Below are positions 37,830 through 46,731 of a DNA stretch of 64,000 bases, piece by piece. The notes beneath the pieces were generated by a model that searched no databases, was not told the origin of the DNA, and saw only the letters and a list, made by a program, of their open reading frames with translations. Origin of the DNA: Arthrobacter sp. H-02-3. Lineage in GTDB: Bacteria; Actinomycetota; Actinomycetes; Actinomycetales; Micrococcaceae. The translations under genes were made by a program, and so were the position numbers. The DNA is taken from NCBI RefSeq assembly GCF_003097355.1, contig NZ_PYUI01000005.1, forward strand, positions 62,001 to 126,000. The letters run 5' to 3'. Positions within the stretch are counted from its first letter, which is position 1. Each line of letters begins with the position of its first letter.

Positions 37830-39356
37830 TCAGTCGCCGGGGTCAATGTGGCGGCTCGCCCTCAGGTAGTTCTGCTGGATTTCCGGGTGGAAGTCCGGGG
37901 CCGGAGCAGCGTCCACCGCAACGGGCCATGCCGGGCGGTTGCCGCAGTGCGTCCAGGCTGCCTGCACGGCCGCCCCCCGGGCCACGTACTCCCCCGGGCT
38001 CGGGACCACGACCGGCAGGTCGAAGACCTGGGCCGCGATGGCCTGCACCGCGGGGTTTTGCACGGCACCGCCGATCAGGAGCAGGCGGGTTGCCGGGCTG
38101 CCCTGGGCGCGGAGGGAATCCAGGCCGCCGGACAGCCCGCAGAGCATGCCTTCGATGGCGGCCCGGGCAAGGTTGCTCCGGGTGCTGGAGGCAATGCTGA
38201 GCCCATGGAAGCTGGCCTTGGCGTGCGGCAGGTTGGGCGTGCGCTCGCCTTCGAAGTACGGCACCAGCACCACGCCGCCAGCGCCGGGCTCGGCCTCAAG
38301 GGCAAGGCGCGACAATTCATCGAAGTCCACACCCAGGATGCCAGCCACGGAGCTGAGCACCCGCGCGGCATTCAGTGTGACGGCGATGGGCAGGTATTCG
38401 CCGCTGGCGTCCGCGAAGCCTGCCACCGTGCCGCTGGGGTCGGCAACGGCCTGCGACGCCACGGAGAACACCGTGCCGCTGGTGCCCACGGACACCACCA
38501 CGTCCCCGACTTTGGCACCCAGGCCCAGTGCGGCGGCCGCGTTGTCCCCGGCACCGGCACCCAACAGGATCCGGGGCCCTGACGCTAATGTGCCGGATCC
38601 AGCAGCGCCGGGCAGCTCAGCCGGGGATCCGAAGCAAACGGGGTGGATCTCCCCGGCAGCCTCGCCGGGACTCAGAACGCGGGGCAGAATCACGGTCCCG
38701 GAGTCCCCCGGCCCGGCATTCCCGGTAGCTTCCCGGGCATCCCGGCCGAAGGCCAGCTTGAACAGCTCGAGATCGTAGTCGCCGGAAGAGGGGCTCCAAT
38801 AGCCCGTTCCGCTGGCATCCGAGCGGTCCGTCGTGAGCTGGTCCAGGTCCGGGCCCAGCGGGCTGGATGCTGCCGGGCCGTAGCCGCGGAGCCGCCAGGT
38901 CAGCCAGTCATGAGGCAGCGCAACGGCCGCCACCCGATCCGCCAGGTCCGGTTCGTGGTCCCGGACCCAGCGGATCTTCGTGATGGTGAAGGAGGCCACC
39001 GGGACCAGGCCGGTCCTGCGGGCAAAGTCGTCCGCCCCCACTTCGTCGGTGAGTGCGGCCGCGGCGGCGGCGGAACGGGTGTCATTCCACAGCAACGCCG
39101 GCCGCACCACATTGCCGGCGTGATCCAGCAGCACCATGCCGTGCTGCTGGCCCCCCACCGACAGCGCGCTGACGTCCGCCAGCCCGCCGGCGTCGTCGAA
39201 CGCTTCGGACAAAGCCTGCCACCAGTGGTCCGGGTGGACTTCCGTTCCGTCCGGGTGGCCGGCCCGGCCCCCGCGGACCAGCTTTCCGGTTTCCGCGTCC
39301 AGGACCACCACCTTGCAGCTTTGGGTGGAGGAGTCGACGCCGGCAACAAGGGTCAT
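37830..39356 (-). CDS. xylB: Xylulokinase
   Basis: From [18 protein letters not shown] the protein is 508 residues of the FGGY kinase family. It has the phosphate-binding [11 protein letters not shown], the substrate-binding [10 protein letters not shown] (xylulokinase-type), [10 protein letters not shown], the [12 protein letters not shown] loop and [13 protein letters not shown]. It phosphorylates D-xylulose produced by the upstream xylose isomerase, 19 bases away. A GTG at 39371 in the same frame is an alternative start; no strong ribosome binding site distinguishes them. Confidence 0.93.
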   Translation of the reverse strand: MTLVAGVDSSTQSCKVVVLDAETGKLVRGGRAGHPDGTEVHPDHWWQALSEAFDDAGGLADVSALSVGGQQHGMVLLDHAGNVVRPALLWNDTRSAAAAAALTDEVGADDFARRTGLVPVASFTITKIRWVRDHEPDLADRVAAVALPHDWLTWRLRGYGPAASSPLGPDLDQLTTDRSDASGTGYWSPSSGDYDLELFKLAFGRDAREATGNAGPGDSGTVILPRVLSPGEAAGEIHPVCFGSPAELPGAAGSGTLASGPRILLGAGAGDNAAAALGLGAKVGDVVVSVGTSGTVFSVASQAVADPSGTVAGFADASGEYLPIAVTLNAARVLSSVAGILGVDFDELSRLALEAEPGAGGVVLVPYFEGERTPNLPHAKASFHGLSIASSTRSNLARAAIEGMLCGLSGGLDSLRAQGSPATRLLLIGGAVQNPAVQAIAAQVFDLPVVVPSPGEYVARGAAVQAAWTHCGNRPAWPVAVDAAPAPDFHPEIQQNYLRASRHIDPGD

Positions 39357-39375
39357 GGGAGCAGCCGTCACGGTA

Positions 39376-40566
39376 TTAGCGGGCGCCGAGCAGGTGCTCG
39401 ATGAAGAGCTGCTGCAGCTTGACGAAGCCGAAGCCCTTGCCGCCGAAGTAGGCGTCGGCGTCGAAGTCCTCGTAGGAAGCGCGGTCCGCGCGGAGCTGCT
39501 CGTAGCCTTCGCCCGGGTTGAGCGTGGGTTCGTTGATCTCGGCAACGCGGGAGGCCTGCAGTGCGGCCTGGACCTCGGGGTCGGCGCGGAAGGCCTTGGC
39601 GCGTTCCTTGAGCAGCAGGTAAGTCTGCATGTTGGCGGCGGCGGAGTCCCACACGCCGTCGATGTCCTCGGTGCGGCTGGGCTTGTAGTCGAAGTGGCGC
39701 GGGCCGTCGTAGGCGGGGCCGCCGTCGGGGCCGCCGTTTTCGAGCAGGTCCACCAGGGAGAACGCGTTCTGCAGGTCGCCGTGGCCGAACACCAGGTCCT
39801 GGTCGAACTTGATGCTGCGCTGGCCGTTGAGGTCGATGTGGAAGAGCTTGCCCTGGTAGAGCGCCTGGGCGATGCCGTGGGTGAAGTTCAGGCCGGCCAT
39901 CTGCTCGTGCCCGGTTTCGGGGTTGATGCCCACGAGTTCGGGGCGCTCGAGCGTTTCGATAAAGGCCAGGGCGTGGCCCAGCGTGGGCAGGAGGATGTCG
40001 CCGCGGGGTTCATTCGGCTTGGGTTCGATGGCGAAGCGGATGTTGTAGCCCTTGTCCGTGACGTAGTCGCCGAGCAGGTTCACGGCTTCGCGGTAGCGTT
40101 CCAGTGCGCCGCGGATGTCCTTGGCGGCGTCGTATTCACTGCCTTCGCGGCCGCCCCACATGACGAAGGTTTCGGCACCGAGCTCAGCAGCGAGGTCAAT
40201 GTTGTCCAGGACCTTGCGCAGGGCGAAGCGCCGGACGCCGCGGTCGTTGCTCGTGAACCCGCCGTCCTTGAAGACGGGGTGGCTAAAGAGGTTGGTGGTG
40301 ACCATCGGGACGATCATCCCGGTGGCCTTCAGCGCGCCGGTCAGCCGGTCGATTTCGCGCTGGCGGTCAGCGGCCGAGCAGCCGAAGGGAAAGAGGTCGT
40401 TGTCGTGGAAGGTGATGCCGTAGGCGCCGAGGTCGCTGAGCCTGTTGACGGCTTCGACCGTGTCCAGCGGCGGGCGGGTGGCGGAGCCGAACTGGTCCTG
40501 GGCCTCCCAGCCGACCGTCCAGAGGCCGAAGGAAAACTTGTCTTCACGGGTGGGCTGAATCGCCAT
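39376..40566 (-). CDS. xylA: Xylose isomerase
   Basis: The 396-residue protein is a class I xylose isomerase, the shorter actinobacterial type. Catalytic His in [12 protein letters not shown] (about residue 54) and metal ligands in [19 protein letters not shown] and FHIDLNGQ are all present. It converts D-xylose to D-xylulose (and glucose to fructose) in the cytoplasm. It is the first gene of the xylAB unit and has a well-formed promoter upstream with a dyad that may bind the ROK regulator encoded at 42086. Confidence 0.96.
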   Translation of the reverse strand: MAIQPTREDKFSFGLWTVGWEAQDQFGSATRPPLDTVEAVNRLSDLGAYGITFHDNDLFPFGCSAADRQREIDRLTGALKATGMIVPMVTTNLFSHPVFKDGGFTSNDRGVRRFALRKVLDNIDLAAELGAETFVMWGGREGSEYDAAKDIRGALERYREAVNLLGDYVTDKGYNIRFAIEPKPNEPRGDILLPTLGHALAFIETLERPELVGINPETGHEQMAGLNFTHGIAQALYQGKLFHIDLNGQRSIKFDQDLVFGHGDLQNAFSLVDLLENGGPDGGPAYDGPRHFDYKPSRTEDIDGVWDSAAANMQTYLLLKERAKAFRADPEVQAALQASRVAEINEPTLNPGEGYEQLRADRASYEDFDADAYFGGKGFGFVKLQQLFIEHLLGAR

Positions 40567-40618
40567 TGAATGCTCCAGAGGTGTGTGCGGTTACTGAGAA
40601 GGGGTGGTTCAAACGAAA

Positions 40619-40660
40619 TTGTTCTAGAGACAAACATATTATGGATTTTAGTGATGTCAA
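40619..40660 (-). promoter_or_regulatory. xylA promoter with a dyad just downstream of the -10
   Basis: On the minus strand a perfect TTGACA (40660-40655) is followed after 16 bases by TATGTT (40638-40633). A TTGT-N7-ACAA inverted repeat (40619-40633) overlaps the end of the -10 and the start site and is a candidate ROK/XylR operator. Confidence 0.6.
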
Positions 40661-40719
40661 CCACTTGACCGAAGCATGGCCGCCGTACTTGTGCCGCACT
40701 CTGGCGGATTACCCGTAGG

Positions 40720-40742
40720 GCTGTTATGTTGTGAAAAACAGC
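40720..40742. promoter_or_regulatory. Inverted repeat upstream of alditol oxidase
   Basis: GCTGTT and AACAGC are perfect 6-base arms separated by 11 bases, about 60 bases before the alditol oxidase start. They could be an operator for the ROK regulator; the sequence differs from the dyad at the xylA promoter. Confidence 0.35.
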
Positions 40743-40803
40743 AAATAAGTGCCAGGCGAGACAGGAACCAGGGCAGCGAGGCCCCCGAGTGAAGGATTCA
40801 ACC

Positions 40804-42075
40804 GTGATTGATCAGATGGTGACCGAACGCAACTGGGCGGGGAACTACGGCTACCAGGCACCGCGGATCGCCCGTCCGGCGAGCATGGCGGAACTGCAGG
40901 ATCTGGTGGCCGGCACCGGGAAGGTCCGCGCGCTGGGGTCCCGCCATTCCTTCAACGACATTGCGGACACGGCCGGGACACTGGTGGTGCTGGACCGGCT
41001 CGACGCCGGCATCAGCGTCGATCCGCAGAACATGACCGTCACCGTCAGCGGCGGCACGCGCTACGGGACGCTCGCGGCGGAGCTCCATCGCCAGGGCTTT
41101 GCCCTTCACAACCTCGCCTCGCTGCCGCACATATCGGTGGCGGGCGCCGTCGCCACCGCCACGCATGGCTCCGGGGACGGCAACGGCAATCTCGCCACCG
41201 CCGTTGCGGAGCTTGAGCTGGTCACCGCCGACGGCACAGTCGTCACGGCCCGGCGCGGCGACCCGGACTTTGACGGCATGGTGGTGGGCCTGGGGGCACT
41301 GGGCGTCGTCAGCCGCCTGACCCTGGATATCGAACCGAGCTTCGAGATTGCCCAGAGTGTCTTTGAGGGCCTTGACTGGGAACAAGTCCTGGGCAGCTTC
41401 GACGACGTGACGTCAGCGGCCTACAGCGTGAGCCTGTTCACCGACTGGAGCGGGCCCACGGTGGGCCAGGCCTGGCTCAAGAACCGCACGGACCACACGG
41501 CGTTGCCCGCCGGACTGCAGGAATTCTTCGCCGGCACGCCGGCCACGCAGGCCCGGCACCCGCTGCCCGGCGTGTCCGGCAGCAACTGCACGCAGCAACT
41601 CGGCGTTCCCGGGCCATGGTCGGACAGGCTCGCGCACTTCCGGATGGAATTCACTCCGAGCAAGGGTGACGAGCTCCAAAGCGAGTACCTGATCCCGCGG
41701 GAGCACGCCGTCGACGCCCTCCGCACGATGCGGAGCCTCTCGGACATCGTCACTCCCCTGCTCCTGGTCGGGGAAATCCGCACGATCGCGGCCGACCAGC
41801 TGTGGCTCAGCCCCAACTACGGCCGAGACGGGATCGGCCTGCACTTCACCTGGCGCCAGGACGAGCCCGCGGTCACGGCAATCCTGCCCCTTCTTGAAGC
41901 GGAGCTGGCCCCGTTCGGCGCCCGCCCCCACTGGGGCAAACTGTTCCATGGCGACGCCGCCGCCATCGCCCCGCTGTATCCCCGCTTTGCCGACTTCACC
42001 GCGCTGGCCGGCCGGCTGGATCCGGCCGGAAAATTCCGCAACGCCTTCCTGGACCGCACGGTGTTCGGCCGCTGA
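40804..42075 (+). CDS. Alditol (xylitol) oxidase, FAD-dependent
   Basis: The 423-residue protein closely resembles Streptomyces alditol oxidase (AldO): NWAGNYGYQAP at the start, the GSRHSFNDIAD segment whose His carries covalent FAD, LHNLASLPHISVAGAVATATHGSG, VSLFTDWSGP, and the C-terminal RPHWGKLF and LDPAGKFRNAFL. It would oxidise xylitol or sorbitol with O2, giving the aldose and H2O2. Next to xylose isomerase this would feed xylitol into the xylose route. I choose the GTG at 40804 because AAGGA lies seven bases upstream; a GTG at 40789 is possible. Confidence 0.93.
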   Translation: MIDQMVTERNWAGNYGYQAPRIARPASMAELQDLVAGTGKVRALGSRHSFNDIADTAGTLVVLDRLDAGISVDPQNMTVTVSGGTRYGTLAAELHRQGFALHNLASLPHISVAGAVATATHGSGDGNGNLATAVAELELVTADGTVVTARRGDPDFDGMVVGLGALGVVSRLTLDIEPSFEIAQSVFEGLDWEQVLGSFDDVTSAAYSVSLFTDWSGPTVGQAWLKNRTDHTALPAGLQEFFAGTPATQARHPLPGVSGSNCTQQLGVPGPWSDRLAHFRMEFTPSKGDELQSEYLIPREHAVDALRTMRSLSDIVTPLLLVGEIRTIAADQLWLSPNYGRDGIGLHFTWRQDEPAVTAILPLLEAELAPFGARPHWGKLFHGDAAAIAPLYPRFADFTALAGRLDPAGKFRNAFLDRTVFGR

Positions 42076-42085
42076 TAGTGTCACG

Positions 42086-43354
42086 ATGATGCCTCCACGT
42101 ACCCATCCCTCGGCCCCGGCGGGCGAGTCGGATCCGTCGCGCCGAAACAATTTGTCGTTGCTGACCTCCCTCGTCCATCACCACGGCGTCCTCAGCCGCG
42201 CCCAGCTGACCCGGCACACGGGGCTGAACCGCTCCACGGTCGGGACACTGATCGGACAGCTCACCTCGCTGGGGCTGGTCTATGAAACGGCGCCCGCCGG
42301 CGAGGGGCAGGTGGGCCGGCCGAGTCCCGAGGTCCACCCCAGCCCGTCGATTGCGGCGCTGGCCGTCAATCCGGAAGTCGACGCAGTGACCATCGGCTTG
42401 GTCAGCCTCGGAGGGAAGGTCCAGAAGAAGATCCGCTTCGAAACGGAACGGATTCCGAGCGCCCGGGAGGCGGTGAATATCGCAGCGGCCGTCATCGCCG
42501 GGATGCGGTCCGAGCTCGATGCCTCCTACCGGATTACCGGCATTGGCATGGCCGTGCCGGGCCTGGTTAATCGCGACGACGGCGTCGTGCGGCACGCGCC
42601 GCACCTGGGCTGGCGCAATGAGCCGGTCGCCCGGATGCTGAGCGAGGCCACCGGCTACCGTTGCCAGGCCGCCAACGACGCTTCCCTGGGCGCCGAAGCC
42701 GAGCTGATTTTCGGCGCCGGCGCCGGTGTTGGTACCGGTGTTGGTGCCGGTGTTGGTGCCCGGCCGGGCAATCTGATTTACCTCAACGGTGGTGCCAGCG
42801 GCATCGGCGGCGGGATCATCGCGGACGGGCAACTGCTCCGGGGGGCCTCCGGCTATGCCGGGGAACTCGGCCACACCTTTGTCCGCTCGGGCGGCACCAC
42901 CTGCCACTGCGGTGCCGCGGGCTGCCTGGAAACCGAGGTCTCCCAAGGCCGCCTCCTCGAACTGGCCGGCTTGAGCAGCGGCGACACCGCCGACCTCGAA
43001 AAAGCCCTCGGGAACAGCAACAGCGCCGGGCTCAGCGACGAAGTCGCACGCCAGCTGACCTATCTGGGCATAGCCCTGCGCAACGCTGTGAACATTTTCA
43101 ACCCCGACGCAATCGTCCTTGACGGCTTCCTGGGAACCCTGCACGCGCTCGCCCCGGGGTCGCTGCAGGCAATGCTGCTGTCCCAGGCAATGGACGGCCC
43201 CGCCGGACAGGCAAAAATCTACCGCGCAGCCCTCGGCTCTGATCTGATGATGATCGGAGCCGCGGAACTGGCCTTCACCCCATTCCTGGCAGATCCCGCC
43301 GGCCTCGGCACAACCGCCGGCACCGTGCCCTCACCCACGTCACAGACAGGCTGA
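42086..43354 (+). CDS. ROK-family transcriptional regulator, XylR-like
   Basis: The 422-residue protein has an N-terminal winged helix (LTSLVHHHGVLSRAQLTRHTG, then RSTVGTLIGQL) and a ROK sugar-binding domain with the zinc motif CHCGAAGCLE and GELGHTFV. It starts eleven bases after the alditol oxidase gene, and the xylAB unit is divergent beyond it, so it is likely the xylose-responsive repressor of both. A Gly/Ala/Val insertion (AGAGVGTGVGAGVGA) lies within the ROK domain. The start could be 42086 or 42089. Confidence 0.9.
   Translation: MMPPRTHPSAPAGESDPSRRNNLSLLTSLVHHHGVLSRAQLTRHTGLNRSTVGTLIGQLTSLGLVYETAPAGEGQVGRPSPEVHPSPSIAALAVNPEVDAVTIGLVSLGGKVQKKIRFETERIPSAREAVNIAAAVIAGMRSELDASYRITGIGMAVPGLVNRDDGVVRHAPHLGWRNEPVARMLSEATGYRCQAANDASLGAEAELIFGAGAGVGTGVGAGVGARPGNLIYLNGGASGIGGGIIADGQLLRGASGYAGELGHTFVRSGGTTCHCGAAGCLETEVSQGRLLELAGLSSGDTADLEKALGNSNSAGLSDEVARQLTYLGIALRNAVNIFNPDAIVLDGFLGTLHALAPGSLQAMLLSQAMDGPAGQAKIYRAALGSDLMMIGAAELAFTPFLADPAGLGTTAGTVPSPTSQTG
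42722..42757. repeat. 12-bp in-frame tandem repeat inside the ROK gene
   Basis: Three 12-base units of the form (G/A)CCGGTGTTGGT encode a Gly/Val-rich insertion at about residues 212-225 of the ROK regulator. Confidence 0.85.
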
Positions 43355-43356
43355 CC

Positions 43357-44331
43357 GTGCAGAATCAGGCAGTGCAGAACCAGCCGGGGCCGCACCAGAC
43401 ACGTTCACCGATGGGCGCGCACTTCGAGCTGCAGGCCACGCTGGGAGGCCGCAGCCAAAAAGCCGTCGTGACGGAAATCGCCGCCAGCCTGCGTGCCCTG
43501 GAAATCGACGGCGTCGCCCTTGTGCAGGACTATCCCGCCCAGTCCGCTCCGCCGTCGTGCGCCGGCTGGGTCCTGGTGCCGTGGCCCAACCGGGTGGCCG
43601 ACGGCAAGTGGACCTACGACGGCGTCCCGCAGCAACTGGAGATCACGGAACCGGGCAACGGCAACGCCCTGCACGGCCTGCTGTCCGGCGCCGCGTACAG
43701 GGTCGCGCACCGGACGCCGGACAGCATCACGCTTACCGCCGACGTCGCGGCCGAACAGGGCTACCCCTTTGAACTCTCGACGGCGGTCTGCTACCGCCTC
43801 ACCGACAACGGACTCCTTGTCACCCACAGCCTGGCCAATACCGGCAGCCGGGCCGCCCCGGTCGCCGTCGGGGCACATCCCTTCCTCCGGCTGGGTGCCG
43901 TGCCGACCGAGGACCTGACGCTCGTCATCAATGCCGACACCCACATCGAAGTCGACCACCGGCTAAATCCGACCGGCGCCACCACGGCTGTCCACGGAAC
44001 CCGCCACGACTTCCGGGCGGGGCAATTAGTGGGCGCCGTCGCCCTCGACGATGCGTGGGGCAACGTCCGCAGAGAACCCGACGGCAGCTCGCTGCACTAT
44101 CTGGAGGCCCCCGACGGCAGCCAGGTGCAATTGTTCATGGATGCGTCCTTCGGCTACATCCAGGCATTCACCACCCGCGTCTTCCCCGGCGCAGACGGCC
44201 CGGTCACTGCGGTGGCGGTGGAACCGATGACGGCTCCGGCCGACGCCTTCAACAGCGGTGAGGGGTTGCGCTGGCTGGCCCCCGGCGAGACCTGGGACCT
44301 CAGCTGGGGTATCCGCTACCGGCAGCCCTGA
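43357..44331 (+). CDS. Aldose 1-epimerase
   Basis: The 324-residue protein belongs to the galactose mutarotase family. It has the substrate-binding PWPNRVADGKW, the catalytic His in ALHGLLSG, then GAHPFLRLG with the second His, and the catalytic Glu near TAVAVEPMTAPADAFN. It interconverts alpha and beta anomers and so helps xylose or other aldoses reach isomerase or kinase. The start is a GTG two bases after the ROK stop; a near-duplicate GTG-CAG-AA stretch follows, so the exact start is uncertain. Confidence 0.9.
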   Translation: MQNQAVQNQPGPHQTRSPMGAHFELQATLGGRSQKAVVTEIAASLRALEIDGVALVQDYPAQSAPPSCAGWVLVPWPNRVADGKWTYDGVPQQLEITEPGNGNALHGLLSGAAYRVAHRTPDSITLTADVAAEQGYPFELSTAVCYRLTDNGLLVTHSLANTGSRAAPVAVGAHPFLRLGAVPTEDLTLVINADTHIEVDHRLNPTGATTAVHGTRHDFRAGQLVGAVALDDAWGNVRREPDGSSLHYLEAPDGSQVQLFMDASFGYIQAFTTRVFPGADGPVTAVAVEPMTAPADAFNSGEGLRWLAPGETWDLSWGIRYRQP

Positions 44332-44373
44332 TCCAGGGAGCCGATGTCCGCTACGCTCCCGGCTCCGATGCGC

Positions 44374-44439
44374 GAATTCGCCGGAAGCCTGCGGGTTCGC
44401 CGGAACTTTCCGGCGAACGGGCAGCTTTCCGGCGACTTC
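44374..44439. repeat. 66-bp nested palindromic repeat, copy 2
   Basis: This copy differs from the one at 29095-29160 at three positions and keeps the inner palindrome intact. It lies between the convergent genes ending at 44331 and 44465. Confidence 0.85.
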
Positions 44440-44464
44440 GGCCGTGAGTGGCCCGTTACCCGCG

Positions 44465-45229
44465 TCACATGTCCAGCGACGGCGCATCGTTGCCAAACCA
44501 CGCGCTGAGCAGCAACCACACGGTCCACACCAGGATCAGGACAATGCCTGCCAGCGTGGGAATGGTGTTCGCCGGGGAGAAGCCTTCGGCCCCGATGATC
44601 CAGCCCTGGGCGAGGTACGCGAGGCCGGAGAGCGCCATGAGGTAGCCGATCAGCCGGGAGACGCGGCGTGCTCTGACAACCATGGCGCCGGTCAGCAGGA
44701 GTGCCGCGCCCAGCATGAAGCTCTGGTAGCTGCGCATGCCCCACTCCAGCCACCGGATACCCTCGGCGGTCGCGAACCGGGCAGCTTTCTCCGGTTCGGC
44801 CGCGGCAGCCCACGCGTCGACGGCATGCTTGAGGGCAACCCCGTCGACGGCTTGGAGCGAGGCATACAGTGCCAGTGCCGCGACAGCCGCCACCGCGCCG
44901 AACCGGGCCGTCCAGGCCATGGCCCCGTCCGGCGCTTTCAGGACCACCAGCAGGACCAGCAGCCCCGAGATGAGAAGCGCCATGCCGACGAACTGGCCGA
45001 GATGGACGGCCGTCCAGATGCCGCTGCGGGCGTACTCAGCGAACGTCGCAGGGTGGTCGTTCGCGCTCGCCGAATCGGCGTGGAACAGCCCGGCAACCAC
45101 GGATACCACGAAACCGGCAAACGCCAAGGTGGCGGCGAGGCGCAACGAACCAGGGTGCGGTGACAGGCGCCCCGGTTCGGCCGGAGCCGCCGGAGGGCTG
45201 TGGCTGTCTTCTGTTCCGAACTTCTTCAT
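44465..45229 (-). CDS. Hypothetical integral membrane protein
   Basis: From MKKFGTEDSHSPPAAPAEPG the protein is 254 residues with a Pro-rich N-terminal tail and six predicted membrane helices. The first long loop (FHADSASANDHPATFAEYARSG) is probably outside the cell. I recognise no conserved catalytic motif; the helix pattern is like DUF4386-type proteins, but I cannot assign it firmly. It is a single gene flanked by a convergent repeat and a VOC gene. Confidence 0.7.
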   Translation of the reverse strand: MKKFGTEDSHSPPAAPAEPGRLSPHPGSLRLAATLAFAGFVVSVVAGLFHADSASANDHPATFAEYARSGIWTAVHLGQFVGMALLISGLLVLLVVLKAPDGAMAWTARFGAVAAVAALALYASLQAVDGVALKHAVDAWAAAAEPEKAARFATAEGIRWLEWGMRSYQSFMLGAALLLTGAMVVRARRVSRLIGYLMALSGLAYLAQGWIIGAEGFSPANTIPTLAGIVLILVWTVWLLLSAWFGNDAPSLDM

Positions 45230-45407
45230 GGGCACCGCCCGCTTCGTGCCGACGCGCAGGTGCGCGCTGTATTCGCCTAAGCGCAGGCTACGCCGGTCGC
45301 GCCCGCGATGCCACGGCTCGTTGCTTCCGCGCACTTTGCCAGCGCACAGGCCCGGAACTTCTCACCGTCGTTACTCTGGCACTCGCAAACTCGATAAGCC
45401 CGGCCTG

Positions 45408-45791
45408 TTAACGGCTTAGTGTGTCCTTCAACGGGATTTCCTGGATCACCCAGCGGTTGCCGTCGGGATCACTGAAATACGCGAAGGCAAACCCGCCCAT
45501 GTCTTGGGCCTCACTGACGGGCGCGCCTCGTTGGAGCAGCTCGCTCCGCGTGGCAGCCATGTCCGTCACGACCAGTTGGAGACCTTCCAAGCTACCGGGA
45601 ACCATGCTGGTCATCCCGGTTCCGATGACAATGGAGGCTGCCGAGCCGGGCGGGGTGAGCTGGACGACGCGCATTCCGGGTATGTGTTCGACGTCGTGAT
45701 CCAGCACGAAGCCGAGCTTGTCAGTGTAAAAGGCCTTGGCCCGGTCCACGTCTGAGACGGGTACCTGGACGACCTCGAGGCGGAGTTCCAT
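45408..45791 (-). CDS. VOC-family (glyoxalase-like) protein
   Basis: The 127-residue protein begins MELRLEVVQVPVSDVDRAKAFY and ends with FSDPDGNRWVIQEIP, the two conserved ends of a VOC module, with a Glu in the final strand. A metal-dependent role or ligand binding is likely, but the substrate is not evident. The ATG at 45791 is preferred to an in-frame start 21 bases earlier because it matches the usual family start. Confidence 0.85.
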   Translation of the reverse strand: MELRLEVVQVPVSDVDRAKAFYTDKLGFVLDHDVEHIPGMRVVQLTPPGSAASIVIGTGMTSMVPGSLEGLQLVVTDMAATRSELLQRGAPVSEAQDMGGFAFAYFSDPDGNRWVIQEIPLKDTLSR

Positions 45792-45947
45792 GACCGTTAC
45801 CCTACGGCACAACGGGGCACCGGTGTCCAGGGCTCTTCATCGATCTTGCGGTCCCCGTTGCAGGAGTCGAAGGCTCCCACGTCCATTCCGTGCGGATCGA
45901 ATCCGACGACGGCGGGGCGGCCCGCCGCCGTCCTCCGCGGGGCGCGG

Positions 45948-46130
45948 CTAGCCAACGTTCTGCGCGGCAAGCCGTGCTTTGATCCGCTCCGAGGCATCGA
46001 GAAGCGATGCCTCGTTGATGGAAGCGGCCGCGCCGGCGTCGTTGCCTCGCGCAGCAGTGATCAAGCCCTGCTGATACCGCCACAGGGAGTCATCCCCGGC
46101 AGTATCCAGGGAGCCCTGGGCACCGACGAC
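45948..46130 (-). pseudogene. C-terminal fragment of a helical protein, no start codon
   Basis: The minus strand is open for 60 codons with a natural-looking sequence (SLWRYQQGLITAARGNDAG, INEASLLDASERIKARLAA) ending at a TAG. It contains no ATG or GTG, and a stop lies directly upstream. It therefore looks like the remains of a gene cut by deletion. I do not recognise the family. Confidence 0.45.
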
Positions 46131-46225
46131 CTACGCCCTTGATGACTACTCCCGCACCAAGCACGTCATGCACAACCGCGGGCGCTGACTTCAGGAAGCG
46201 ACGCCTCACGGGACAGCCCAAGTCG

Positions 46226-46264
46226 TTGAAGACCTCCCCGGTTTCCTGCCGGGCAGGTCTTCAA
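46226..46264 (+). terminator. Hairpin, probable terminator
   Basis: TTGAAGACCT pairs with AGGTCTTCAA and the stem continues for 16 positions with one mismatch around a 7-base loop. It separates the gene debris from the tandem-box promoter. Confidence 0.65.
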
Positions 46265-46315
46265 TGGAAAATTTCTTCCCAAAAGAATGGTTAGGCGGAA
46301 AATTCCTGCTATGAT
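46263..46315 (+). promoter_or_regulatory. Tandem-box promoter A (GH15 unit)
   Basis: Box 1 AATGGAAAATTTCTTC (46263-46278), a 15-base linker starting CCAAAA, box 2 GGCGGAAAATTCCTGC (46294-46309), then TATGAT (46310-46315). The boxes start 31 bases apart. The same arrangement recurs at 53693-53745 and 55668-55720. Confidence 0.75.
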
Positions 46316-46436
46316 GATGAGTAGCACCACACCGACCTCACGCTCGGCGGTCAGGAAGTCTCAGGGCTGAAGGCGTCAGGATGATGCGGCCCGGGCAAAG
46401 CCTACCCGCTGGAACACCATGGAAGGGAACGACGAC

Positions 46437-46583
46437 ATGACTCGCGAAGAAGCCTTCGCACATTGCCCCTCTGACTCCTATGTGGAGTTCTACGGGAACC
46501 AATGGCTCATCATTCCGTTTGCGCGCGTCGTACAGCCGGCCTTCTTCGACTGCACCCCAGGACTTCGACTCACCCGCGCCTGA
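46437..46583 (+). CDS. Small hypothetical protein (48 aa) with an open frame continuing past its stop
   Basis: An ATG with a GAAGGGA ribosome binding site opens a 48-residue frame (MTREEAFAHCPSDSYVEFYG, then NQWLIIPFARVVQPAFFD). After an in-frame TGA at 46581-46583 the same frame continues for about 45 codons (NEANYCVTYCPYGPMLGTD) to a TGA just before the GH15 gene. It may be an intact small protein or a gene broken by a nonsense mutation. It lies in the leader of tandem-box promoter A. No family is recognised. Confidence 0.4.
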   Translation: MTREEAFAHCPSDSYVEFYGNQWLIIPFARVVQPAFFDCTPGLRLTRA

Positions 46584-46731
46584 GATGCTCCCGGGAATGA
46601 AGCAAACTACTGCGTGACCTACTGCCCCTACGGCCCGATGCTCGGCACAGACGGAACAAACCCGGTGGAATTCGAGAGGCGGGCAACGGCAGGGCCTATC
46701 TGGATGCCGTCCCGTCGTGATTGAGTGAAGC

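Larger units (their letters stand above)
45792..46436. other. Gene-poor region with remnants, a terminator and a promoter
   Basis: These 645 bases contain no intact gene. They hold a C-terminal fragment (45948-46130), a terminator hairpin (46226-46264) and the first copy of the tandem-box promoter (46263-46315). Confidence 0.7.

Noticed and set aside
40619..40742. One common operator for both sides of the xylose locus
   Set aside because: The two dyads found (TTGT-N7-ACAA and GCTGTT-N11-AACAGC) do not share a sequence, so I list them separately and do not claim a common site.
46129..46188. Short plus-strand frame ending in DDYSRTKHVMHNRGR and a stop
   Set aside because: It looks like a protein C-terminus, but the upstream frame has no coherent sequence and the opposite strand here carries a better fragment, so I do not call it.
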